Assembly (NCBI RefSeq): GCF_900091955.1
Contig: NZ_FMDF01000232.1
Coordinates: 1-35,508 of the forward strand
Direction of reading: 5' to 3'
Origin: Streptomyces sp. Ncost-T10-10d
GTDB lineage: Bacteria; Actinomycetota; Actinomycetes; Streptomycetales; Streptomycetaceae
DNA: 35,508 nucleotides
In this document: piece by piece, positions 8,446 through 15,528 of the stretch
Numbering within the stretch: position 1 is the stretch's first letter
How the letters are laid out: each line of letters begins with the position of its first letter
Notes under the pieces: generated by a model
The model's input: the letters and a program-made list of their open reading frames with translations, nothing else
Told to the model about the DNA's origin: nothing
The model's database searches: none
Made by a program: the position numbers and the translations under genes

Positions 8446-8550
8446 GCTGTCGCCGCAGGGAAATCCGGTGCGAATCCGGAACTGTCCCGCAACGGTGTAT
8501 TCGGTGCGCTTTTGCGCACCCTCAAGTAAGTCCGAGGACCTGCCGACAGC
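8446..8550 (+). promoter_or_regulatory. Cobalamin (B12) riboswitch
   Basis: The conserved blocks occur in order: GGGAA, CCGGTGCGAATCCGG, CTGTCCCGCAAC, AAGTCCGAGGACCTGCC. They are closed by a P1 stem GCTGTCG (8446-8452) with CGACAGC (8544-8550). A further hairpin at 8551-8576 (GCATCCGG with CCGGATGC) may be the expression platform. Adenosylcobalamin repression of nrdABS by such an element is known in S. coelicolor. The mechanism fits its logic, because the alternative class II reductase NrdJ uses B12. Confidence 0.92.
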
Positions 8551-8699
8551 GCATCCGGCTCGACCGAACCGGATGCCAGACGTCCGGGCCTCGCGGATGG
8601 GCCGGTGGACGCCGTAATGAGTGCTGCCCGACGCGGGCCCGCCTCTGCCCGGCTGCCCCGCTCCCCGCCGGCCCCGAGCCGAGCGAGGGAGAGCACCAC

Positions 8700-11111
8700 G
8701 TGACCATCGCGCCAGCCGATCCGGCTTCAGTCGCCGTGTCCGAAGCGGCCGAGTCCGAGGGAACCGCACACGACGGACCGGGGACCGCACTGCTGCGGAC
8801 CCTGACCGACCTCACCGTCGATCTGCCCGACACCGACCCCGGTCGCGTCGCCGCCGCCGCGCTGCGCGGCCGCAACGCCCGGTCGGACGAGGCGGAGTTG
8901 CGCTCGCTGGCCACGGAGGCCGCCGCGGGGCTGATCTCCGAGGACCCCGCCTACTCCCGGCTCGCGGCCAGGCTGCTGACCCGCACCATCGCGGACGAGG
9001 CGGCGGGCCAGGGCGCGGTGTCCTTCTCCGCCTCGGTGGCCGTCGGGCACCGGGTGGGCCTGATCGCGGACCGTACCGCCGAGTTCGTCGCGCTGCACGC
9101 GGCCGCGCTCGACGCACTGGTGGAGGGTTCACTGACCGACGGCGCCGACGACCGCTTCGGTTACTTCGGGCTGCGGACCCTGCACAGCCGCTATCTGCTG
9201 CGTCACCCGCACACCCGCCAGGTCATCGAGACGCCGCAGCACTTCATGCTGCGCGTCGCGGCCGGGCTCGCCGAGGACGACTCGAAGCGCGCCCTGGACG
9301 AAGTCGCGGCACTGTACGGGCTGATGAGCCGGCTCGACTACCTGCCGTCCTCGCCGACCCTGTTCAACTCCGGCACCCGGCATCCGCAGATGTCCTCCTG
9401 CTATCTGCTGGACTCCCCGCTCGACGAGCTCGACTCGATCTACGACCGCTACCACCAGGTGGCACGGCTCTCCAAGCACGCGGGCGGCATCGGTCTCTCG
9501 TACTCCCGCATCCGCGCACGCGGTTCACTGATCCGCGGCACCAACGGGCACTCCAACGGCATCGTGCCGTTCCTGAAGACGCTCGACGCCTCCGTCGCCG
9601 CGGTCAATCAGGGTGGCCGCCGCAAGGGCGCCGCCGCCGTCTACCTGGAGACCTGGCACGCGGACATCGAGGAGTTCCTGGAGCTGCGCGACAACACGGG
9701 CGAGGACCAGCGGCGTACGCACAACCTCAACCTGGCGCACTGGATCCCGGACGAGTTCATGCGCCGGGTCGACACGGACGGCGACTGGTCGCTGTTCTCC
9801 CCCGCCGATGTGCCCGAGCTGGTCGACCTGTGGGGCGACGAGTTCGACGCCGCGTACCGCGCAGCCGAGGCCAAGGGCCTGGCCCGCAAGTCGATGCCGG
9901 CCCGAGAGCTGTACGGCCGGATGATGCGTACCCTCGCGCAGACCGGCCAGGGCTGGATGACGTTCAAGGACGCCTCCAACCGGACCGCGAACCAGACCGC
10001 CGAGCCGGGCCGCGTCGTCCACTCGTCGAATCTCTGCACCGAGATCCTCGAAGTCACCGATGACGGCGAGACGGCCGTCTGCAACCTGGGTTCGGTCAAC
10101 CTCGGTGCGTTCGTCGCCGACGGTGGCATCGACTGGGAGCGGCTGGACGCGACGGTCCGCACCGCCGTGACCTTCCTCGACCGGGTCGTCGACATCAACT
10201 TCTACCCGACCGAGCAGGCCGGCCGGTCCAATGCAAAGTGGCGCCCCGTCGGCCTGGGAGCGATGGGTCTGCAGGACGTCTTCTTCCAGCTGCGACTGCC
10301 GTTCGACTCCCCCGAGGCCCGCGCGCTCTCCACGAAGATCTCCGAGCGGATCATGCTCGCGGCGTACGAGGCGTCCTGCGAGCTCGCCGAGCGCTCCGGC
10401 CCGCTGCCCGCGTGGTCCCGGACGCGTGCCGCGCGCGGTGTGCTGCACCCCGACCACTACGACACCGAGCTGAACTGGCCGGAGCGCTGGGACGCGCTGC
10501 GCGCCCGGGTCGCGAAGACCGGGATGCGCAACTCTCTGCTGCTCGCCATCGCGCCGACGGCGACGATCGCCTCGATCGCGGGTGTGTACGAGTGCATCGA
10601 GCCGCAGGTCTCCAACCTCTTCAAGCGCGAGACGCTCAGCGGTGAGTTCCTCCAGGTCAACGCGTATCTGGTGGAGGAGCTGAAGCAGCTGGGCGTGTGG
10701 GACGCGCGGACCCGTGAGGCACTGCGCGAGGCGAGCGGTTCCGTACAGGGCTTCGCCTGGATCCCGGAGGATGTGCGGGCGCTGTACCGCACGGCGTGGG
10801 AGATCCCGCAGCGCGGTCTGATCGACATGGCGGCGGCCCGCACGCCGTTCCTCGACCAGAGCCAGTCGCTGAACCTGTTCATGGAGACGCCGACGATCGG
10901 CAAGCTCTCCTCGATGTACGCGTATGCCTGGAAGAAGGGGCTGAAGACGACGTACTACCTGCGCTCGCGCCCGGCGACCCGGATCGCCCGTGCGGCCTCC
11001 GGCCAGGCCTCGGCCGCCGCCCCCATTCCCGTGCAGCAGGCCCAGGCTCCCGACGCGGACGCGATCGCCTGCTCCCTCGAAAACCCCGAGTCCTGCGAGG
11101 CCTGCCAGTAA
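8700..11111 (+). CDS. nrdA: Class Ia ribonucleotide reductase, alpha subunit
   Basis: This 803-residue large subunit reduces ribonucleoside diphosphates to deoxyribonucleotides. Catalytic residues are visible: Cys234 in SSCYLL, the radical Cys446 in NLCTE with its Asn and Glu, Cys461 in CNLGSVNL, the radical-transfer pair Tyr752-Tyr753, and a C-terminal Cys pair CEACQ. The GTG start follows GAGGGAGAG. The frame is open upstream, but that part overlaps the riboswitch. The N-terminus lacks a recognisable ATP-cone KRDG motif, and only the last helices of that region align with E. coli NrdA. It overlaps nrdB by one base (TAATG) and is controlled by the upstream B12 riboswitch and NrdR boxes. Confidence 0.95.
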   Translation: MTIAPADPASVAVSEAAESEGTAHDGPGTALLRTLTDLTVDLPDTDPGRVAAAALRGRNARSDEAELRSLATEAAAGLISEDPAYSRLAARLLTRTIADEAAGQGAVSFSASVAVGHRVGLIADRTAEFVALHAAALDALVEGSLTDGADDRFGYFGLRTLHSRYLLRHPHTRQVIETPQHFMLRVAAGLAEDDSKRALDEVAALYGLMSRLDYLPSSPTLFNSGTRHPQMSSCYLLDSPLDELDSIYDRYHQVARLSKHAGGIGLSYSRIRARGSLIRGTNGHSNGIVPFLKTLDASVAAVNQGGRRKGAAAVYLETWHADIEEFLELRDNTGEDQRRTHNLNLAHWIPDEFMRRVDTDGDWSLFSPADVPELVDLWGDEFDAAYRAAEAKGLARKSMPARELYGRMMRTLAQTGQGWMTFKDASNRTANQTAEPGRVVHSSNLCTEILEVTDDGETAVCNLGSVNLGAFVADGGIDWERLDATVRTAVTFLDRVVDINFYPTEQAGRSNAKWRPVGLGAMGLQDVFFQLRLPFDSPEARALSTKISERIMLAAYEASCELAERSGPLPAWSRTRAARGVLHPDHYDTELNWPERWDALRARVAKTGMRNSLLLAIAPTATIASIAGVYECIEPQVSNLFKRETLSGEFLQVNAYLVEELKQLGVWDARTREALREASGSVQGFAWIPEDVRALYRTAWEIPQRGLIDMAAARTPFLDQSQSLNLFMETPTIGKLSSMYAYAWKKGLKTTYYLRSRPATRIARAASGQASAAAPIPVQQAQAPDADAIACSLENPESCEACQ

Positions 11112-12130
11112 TGAGCTCCACCAACTCCGAGAAGAACCTGCTCGACCCGGGCTTCGAACTGACTCTGCGGCCCATGCGCTACCCGGACTTCTACGAGCGC
11201 TACCGCGACGCGATCAAGAACACCTGGACGGTGGAGGAGGTCGACCTCCACTCCGACGTCGCCGACCTCGCCAAGCTTTCGCCCGGCGAGCAGCACATGA
11301 TCGGCCGGCTCGTCGCGTTCTTCGCGACGGGCGACTCGATCGTCTCCAACAATCTCGTGCTGACGCTGTACAAGCACATCAACTCCCCCGAGGCGCGGCT
11401 GTATCTGTCGCGGCAGCTCTTCGAGGAGGCCGTGCACGTCCAGTTCTATCTGACGCTGCTCGACACGTATCTGCCCGATCCGGACGACCGTGCCGCCGCG
11501 TTCGACGCGGTCGAGGAGATTCCGTCGATCCGTGAGAAGGCGCAGTTCTGCTTCAAGTGGATGGACTCGGTCGAGAAGATCGAGCGGCTGGAGACGAAGG
11601 CCGACCGCCGTCGCTTCCTGCTGAACCTGATCTGCTTCGCGGCGTGCATCGAGGGCCTGTTCTTCTACGGCGCGTTCGCGTACGTCTACTGGTTCCGCTC
11701 GCGGGGTCTGCTGCACGGTCTCGCCACGGGCACCAACTGGGTTTTCCGTGACGAGACGATGCACATGAACTTCGCGTTCGAGGTCGTGGACACCGTTCGC
11801 AAGGAGGAGCCGGACCTCTTCGACGACGAGCTCCGGCAGCAGGTCACCGACATGCTGAAGGAGGCTGTCGACGCGGAGCTGCAGTTCGGCCGGGACCTGT
11901 GCGGCGACGGACTGCCGGGCATGAACACCGAGTCCATGCGCCAGTACCTGGAGTGCGTGGCCGACCAGCGGCTCACCCGGCTGGGCTTCCCGACCGTCTA
12001 CGGCTCCGAGAACCCGTTCTCGTTCATGGAGCTGCAGGGCGTGCAGGAGCTGACGAACTTCTTCGAGCGTCGGCCGTCCGCCTACCAGGTGGCGGTGGAG
12101 GGCTCGGTCGCCTTCGACGACGACTTCTAG
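11111..12130 (+). CDS. nrdB: Class Ia ribonucleotide reductase, beta subunit
   Basis: This 339-residue radical-generating subunit has the full di-iron ligand set at the E. coli spacing: Asp75, Glu106, His109, Glu181, Glu215 and His218. The tyrosyl-radical residue is Tyr113 (E-x2-H-x3-Y). The C-terminal acidic tail AFDDDF is the likely docking peptide for NrdA. The start overlaps the nrdA stop (TAATG). The stop lies in CTAGCTAG and overlaps the stop of a convergent small gene. The last 275 bp recur almost identically at 14286-14560. Confidence 0.96.
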   Translation: MSSTNSEKNLLDPGFELTLRPMRYPDFYERYRDAIKNTWTVEEVDLHSDVADLAKLSPGEQHMIGRLVAFFATGDSIVSNNLVLTLYKHINSPEARLYLSRQLFEEAVHVQFYLTLLDTYLPDPDDRAAAFDAVEEIPSIREKAQFCFKWMDSVEKIERLETKADRRRFLLNLICFAACIEGLFFYGAFAYVYWFRSRGLLHGLATGTNWVFRDETMHMNFAFEVVDTVRKEEPDLFDDELRQQVTDMLKEAVDAELQFGRDLCGDGLPGMNTESMRQYLECVADQRLTRLGFPTVYGSENPFSFMELQGVQELTNFFERRPSAYQVAVEGSVAFDDDF

Positions 12131-12342
12131 CTAGATCCTGGCCCAGCTTCTGAGGTAGGGGCGCCGCGCAGCCGTGACGGGCCGCGCGGCGTCCGCCGTT
12201 TCCGGGGGCGCGTCCCCCGTTCCCGTTCCGCTTCCCGCAGCTCGCGGTCGATGCGGCGCTCCCGGGCGAGCCCGGCGAGAGTGGGCAGCAGAAAGAGGGC
12301 AATAAGTGCGGCTATGCCCAGGACGTTCAGGAATGTGTTCAT
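12127..12342 (-). CDS. Small single-pass membrane protein
   Basis: This 71-residue protein has one hydrophobic segment (about residues 4-25, NVLGIAALIALFLLPTLAG). A strongly basic, Arg-rich cytoplasmic tail follows. The ATG has a modest TAGAGG ribosome-binding site. Its TAG stop overlaps the nrdB TAG stop head-on, inside CTAG. It occupies the gap between nrdB and nrdS on the opposite strand, so read-through from nrdB would be antisense to it. I do not recognise a named family, and codon usage is only moderately Streptomyces-like. Confidence 0.55.
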   Translation of the reverse strand: MNTFLNVLGIAALIALFLLPTLAGLARERRIDRELREAERERGTRPRKRRTPRGPSRLRGAPTSEAGPGSS

Positions 12343-12377
12343 GCCTCTACTCTCGTCGGCACGGACGGATTGCGGCA

Positions 12378-12414
12378 GTGGCAGGACTGTCATAGAGCAT
12401 CGAATTACTGCCAC
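12378..12414. promoter_or_regulatory. Candidate operator upstream of nrdS
   Basis: An inverted repeat GTGGCAG (12378-12384) with CTGCCAC (12408-12414) has centres 30 bp apart, or three helical turns, just before the nrdS start. TGGC-type half-sites are typical for AraC/AdpA-like proteins, so autoregulation is a reasonable guess. Confidence 0.35.
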
Positions 12415-12423
12415 ACTTGCCCC

Positions 12424-13398
12424 ATGCTGAAAAATGTCGCCGTTCTGCTGCTCGACGAGGTCCATCCCTTCGAACTGGGCGTGCTGTGCGAGGTCTTCGG
12501 CCTCGACCGCAGCGACCAGGGACTGCCGGCCCACGACTTCGCCGTGGTCTCCGCCGAGGGCCCGGTGCTCCGGACCCACGCCGGCTTCACCATCAGCACG
12601 CCGTACGGCCTCGACCGCATGGAGGAGGCCGACCTCATCGCCGTGCCGGCCGGCAGCCACTTCGCGGACCGGGACTACCCCGAAGAGGCCCTCGACGCCC
12701 TGCGCCGAGCCGTGGAACGGGGCGCCCGGGTGATGAGCGTCTGCTCCGGCGCATATGTGCTCGGCGCGGCCGGACTGCTGGACGGACGCCGCTGCACCAC
12801 CCACTGGCGCCACGCCTCGGAGCTGGCCCGCCGCTTCCCGCGGGCCGTCGTCGAACCCGATGTGCTGTACGTGGACGAGGGCCCGGTCATCACATCGGCG
12901 GGCACGGCGGCCGGGATCGACGCCTGCCTGCACCTGATCCGGCAGGAGTACGGCCCCGATGCCGCGAACGCGCTCGCCCGCCGCATGGTGGTGCCGCCGC
13001 ACCGGGACGGCGGCCAGGCGCAGTACATCGAGCGGCCGCTGCCCCGCACCCCCTGCGACACCGTCGGCGAGACGCTCGCCTGGATGGAGCGCCACCTCGA
13101 CCAGGAGATGACCGTCGAGCAGCTCGCCGCCCAGGCGCACATGTCGCCGCGCACCTTCGCCCGTCGCTTCCAGCAGGAGACGGGCACCACTCCGTACCGC
13201 TGGCTGCTGCGCCAGCGGGTACTGCTGGCACAGCACCTGCTGGAGACATCCGATGAAACGGTGGACACCATCGCCGGGCGCACCGGCTTCGGGACCGCGG
13301 CCGCCCTGCGCCACCAGTTCGTGCGCTCCTTGGGCACCACGCCGAATGCGTACCGCCGCACCTTCCGTGGCCCGGGCGCAATGGTCGAAGTGGCCTGA
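12424..13398 (+). CDS. nrdS: AraC-family regulator with DJ-1/PfpI domain (NrdS)
   Basis: This 324-residue protein has an N-terminal DJ-1/PfpI (glutamine-amidotransferase-like) domain, about residues 1-190, with the Cys-containing SVCSGAYVLGAAGLLDGR elbow. The C-terminal AraC double helix-turn-helix includes MTVEQLAAQAHMSPRTFARRF. This AdpA/FtrA-like layout and its position after nrdAB match NrdS of S. coelicolor. The ATG at 12424 has no Shine-Dalgarno sequence, so translation may be leaderless from its own promoter; an in-frame codon at 12370 is less likely. The gap to nrdB is 293 bp and is filled by an antisense gene, which argues for some independent transcription. Confidence 0.88.
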   Translation: MLKNVAVLLLDEVHPFELGVLCEVFGLDRSDQGLPAHDFAVVSAEGPVLRTHAGFTISTPYGLDRMEEADLIAVPAGSHFADRDYPEEALDALRRAVERGARVMSVCSGAYVLGAAGLLDGRRCTTHWRHASELARRFPRAVVEPDVLYVDEGPVITSAGTAAGIDACLHLIRQEYGPDAANALARRMVVPPHRDGGQAQYIERPLPRTPCDTVGETLAWMERHLDQEMTVEQLAAQAHMSPRTFARRFQQETGTTPYRWLLRQRVLLAQHLLETSDETVDTIAGRTGFGTAAALRHQFVRSLGTTPNAYRRTFRGPGAMVEVA

Positions 13399-13442
13399 TC
13401 CACAACAGATCTCGCCCTTCGGCATCGACCAGTGGTGGCCGG

Positions 13443-13544
13443 CCCCTGATTGAGGTCAGCCGCCGGTCGGGCACCAACTGCCCGCCGACCTCCGAGGACA
13501 GCCGGCTGCGGGCCGACCGGCTGTACGGCGGCATCGCCGCGTAA
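13443..13544 (+). pseudogene. Probable 3' remnant of an unidentified coding gene
   Basis: A frame running PLIEVSRRSG...RADRLYGGIAA to a TAA at 13542 has G or C at almost every third position, as real Streptomyces genes do. It has no start codon with a ribosome-binding site and begins just after nrdS. I read it as the C-terminal end of a gene that lost its 5' part during rearrangement. The protein family is not recognised. The rest of 13399-13631 shows nothing else. Confidence 0.35.
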
Positions 13545-13631
13545 TGGGGGGCGAGGCTACTCGGGTCACTCGGCGGGCAGTTCAGGTCGCAGCACAGCTT
13601 CCGGTGTCATTCCGATCGGAGTGGCTGGAAT

Positions 13632-14045
13632 TTACGCGTTTCCGTTCTTGTAGACGGGGTGGTAGTCGGTCGAACCGTTGACCTTCACGACCCACACCTT
13701 GACGGGAGTTCCTTCGACGATGTCGCCGGTCGCATAGCCCGAGCAGTACGGGGAGGAATGCCCGCGGGTGCTGACCGTGCGGTCGATGTGCCCGTCGCGG
13801 TTGATGTCGAGCCGGACCTCGATGCCCCAGCCGTCTGCAGCAGTGTCACAGGCTGCGATTGCGTCCCCGGGCGCGTCGCCGTAGCCGATCGGGTCGGGAC
13901 CCGGGTCGTAGTTCCAGACGCCGTACCCGCCGCCTTCGTAGGCGCCATAGGTCCACCCTGCGGCAGACGCGGAGTTGGCCGTGACCAGCCCCAAGGCGAA
14001 CGCGCACAGTGTGATGGAAGCGGCTCGCACCTTGCTCAACTTCAT
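13632..14045 (-). CDS. Small secreted protein with EF-hand-like loop
   Basis: This 137-residue protein has a clear Sec signal peptide (about residues 1-28, cleavage after SASA before AGWTY). The mature part is Gly/Tyr-rich and contains DINRDGHIDR, which fits a dockerin/EF-hand calcium loop (D-x-N-x-D-G-x-I-D), and two Cys residues that could form a disulfide. The ATG at 14045 has AGAGAGGG upstream; the longer frame to 14141 is not preferred. No family name is evident. It sits alone between nrdS and the nrdB fragment in a region that looks rearranged. Confidence 0.75.
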   Translation of the reverse strand: MKLSKVRAASITLCAFALGLVTANSASAAGWTYGAYEGGGYGVWNYDPGPDPIGYGDAPGDAIAACDTAADGWGIEVRLDINRDGHIDRTVSTRGHSSPYCSGYATGDIVEGTPVKVWVVKVNGSTDYHPVYKNGNA

Positions 14046-14285
14046 GCGGTTTCCCTCTCTTTGTTGCCTGAGCCCGGCCGTTCCTTCTTCCAAAGAACCC
14101 GGCGGGCTCCTGATGGGCACGCTGAAGCTAACAGACGGCAATCTTGCTGGTGCATGGGATTTTCAGATCAGTGGTTTTCGATCAGGGACGTGTGTCGGGA
14201 GCTTCGAGGTGACCACTTGCGATTCCGGGTCGGTACGCCTCCTGGCTGCACGGAGCAGAGTTCGCCGGGGTCACGCAGGACACTG

Positions 14286-14560
14286 TGAAGGAGGCCGTGG
14301 CCGCGGAGCTCCAGTTCGGCCGGGATCTGTGCGGCGACGGACTGCCGGGCATGAACACCGAGTCCATGCGCCAGTACCTGGAGTGCGTGGCCGACCAGCG
14401 GCTCACCCGGCTGGGCTTCCCGACCGTCTACGGCTCCGAGAACCCGTTCTCGTTCATGGAGCTGCAGGGCGTGCAGGAGCTGACGAACTTCTTCGAGCGT
14501 CGGCCGTCCGCCCACCAGGTGGCGGTGGAGGGCTCGGTCGCCTTCGACGACGACTTCCAG
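14286..14560 (+). pseudogene. nrdB': Duplicated nrdB 3' fragment
   Basis: This segment matches nrdB 11856-12130 at 268 of 275 positions (my hand alignment, offset 2430), including a 186-bp identical run (14327-14512). It encodes NrdB residues from about 249 to the end but has lost the stop (TAG to CAG), so the frame reads on to 14671. All iron ligands and the radical Tyr are absent, and there is no ribosome-binding site. The open frame begins near 14210 and includes about 25 residues of unrelated or diverged sequence before the match. It cannot be a functional subunit. Confidence 0.9.
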
Positions 14561-14575
14561 AACCTGACCGCCGGA

Positions 14576-14621
14576 CGCACGTGTGGGACCCGCCGTTGCC
14601 GGCGGGCCCCACCTGTGTGCG
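14576..14621. terminator. Terminator of the M15 peptidase gene
   Basis: An imperfect long hairpin has outer CGCAC/GTGCG and inner CCCGCCG/CGGCGGG arms around a TTGC loop. It directly abuts the peptidase stop codon and could also stop transcripts from the nrdB side. Confidence 0.65.
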
Positions 14622-15359
14622 TCAGATGCCGCAGTTCGGCGCCGACCAGAAGTGGCTGGGGCCCTGGTTGACGTGGACGTGGTCACCGTGGTCCGGGTAG
14701 CCCGGGCCGAGGATCCCGTTGAAGCCGTGATTGCGGGCCTCCTTGGCGAGGGTGCACAGGGCGTGCGGTCCGGCGCCGAGATCGGCCGCGTCCCCGTACA
14801 GATGACGGCTGTTGGCCGCGCCGCCGACCGCACTGTTGCAGGAGGTGGAGCGGAAGCCGCTGGTGATCCGGATCGACTGGTCACCGAGGGCGTGGCGCAG
14901 CGCTTCCAGCTTCCACATGGTGCTCAGGGCGTTGGCCTTCGCCGTGCCCGCCGCGACGGCACCACCCGCCCAGGTCGTATTGCACTGGTTGTGCTCGGCG
15001 TACGTGAAGTGGATCGGGGTGCAGTCGTTGTCCTGGAGCTCATAGATCTTGGCCTGGGTGGCCGGTCCCGCGATGCCGTCGGCAGCGAGGCCGTAGGCGG
15101 CCTGGAAGCGCTTGACGGCGGCGGTGGTGGCCGGTCCGTAGGAGCCGTCGACGGCGAGCACGGAGTTGTAGCCGGGGTAGCCGGCCACCCGTATCTGGAG
15201 CTGGACGACGTCATTGCCGGTGGCGCCGGGGGACAGTGTGCGGGTCCAGGTGTAGCAGCCGTCGGCCTGTGCGGTGCCGGCGGTCACCACGGCCCCACCC
15301 AAAGCGAAAGCCATGGTCATGACAAGACCGAGCAGGAGTCGTGCGGTGCGTCTGAGCAT
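14622..15359 (-). CDS. Secreted M15 zinc D-Ala-D-Ala carboxypeptidase with peptidoglycan-binding domain
   Basis: This 245-residue exported cell-wall enzyme has a signal peptide at residues 1-32 (cleavage near TAQA/DG). A PG_binding_1 domain follows at about 40-105, with AVDGSYGPATTAAVKRFQ. The M15 peptidase domain, about 120-245, has the zinc motifs SRHLYGDAADLG (H-x6-D) and DHVHV. It resembles the S. albus G zinc DD-peptidase type and should trim peptide stems of peptidoglycan. The ATG at 15359 follows GGGAG. An 18-bp perfect palindrome lies 50 bp upstream, in the promoter region. Confidence 0.88.
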   Translation of the reverse strand: MLRRTARLLLGLVMTMAFALGGAVVTAGTAQADGCYTWTRTLSPGATGNDVVQLQIRVAGYPGYNSVLAVDGSYGPATTAAVKRFQAAYGLAADGIAGPATQAKIYELQDNDCTPIHFTYAEHNQCNTTWAGGAVAAGTAKANALSTMWKLEALRHALGDQSIRITSGFRSTSCNSAVGGAANSRHLYGDAADLGAGPHALCTLAKEARNHGFNGILGPGYPDHGDHVHVNQGPSHFWSAPNCGI

Positions 15360-15408
15360 GAGGGGCTCCCTACCACGACGGAGATGTGGTGAGAGAGCTT
15401 GTCGGACG

Positions 15409-15426
15409 AGTTGACGCGCGTCAACT
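15409..15426. promoter_or_regulatory. Perfect 18-bp palindromic operator candidate
   Basis: AGTTGACGCGCGTCAACT is an exact palindrome upstream of the M15 peptidase gene. The half AGTTGAC recurs at 15444-15450. It contains a TTGACG -35-like hexamer on the gene's strand, so a bound dimer would block polymerase. Its form suits LacI- or MarR-type dimeric repressors. Confidence 0.6.
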
Positions 15427-15472
15427 ACACACGAGCAAACGAGAGTTGACGATCCACGCAGGGACGGAAACG

Positions 15473-15510
15473 GTGGGCCCGGCCGCCCTCGCAAGGGAGA
15501 CCGGGCCCAC
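15473..15510 (-). terminator. Deformylase terminator
   Basis: A 10-bp GTGGGCCCGG/CCGGGCCCAC stem, with a short inner CCCT/AGGG stem, lies 19 bp past the deformylase stop. Confidence 0.7.
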
Positions 15511-15528
15511 CCGGCGGCAATCGGATGC

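Noticed and set aside
12130..14560. Integrative element using the nrdB 3' end as attachment site
   Set aside because: The direct repeats fit the geometry, but there is no integrase, excisionase or replication gene between them, and the enclosed nrdS belongs to the conserved nrd locus.
14285..14671. A functional second NrdB-like protein
   Set aside because: It lacks all iron ligands, the radical tyrosine and a ribosome-binding site, and its original stop is lost, so it is a fragment.
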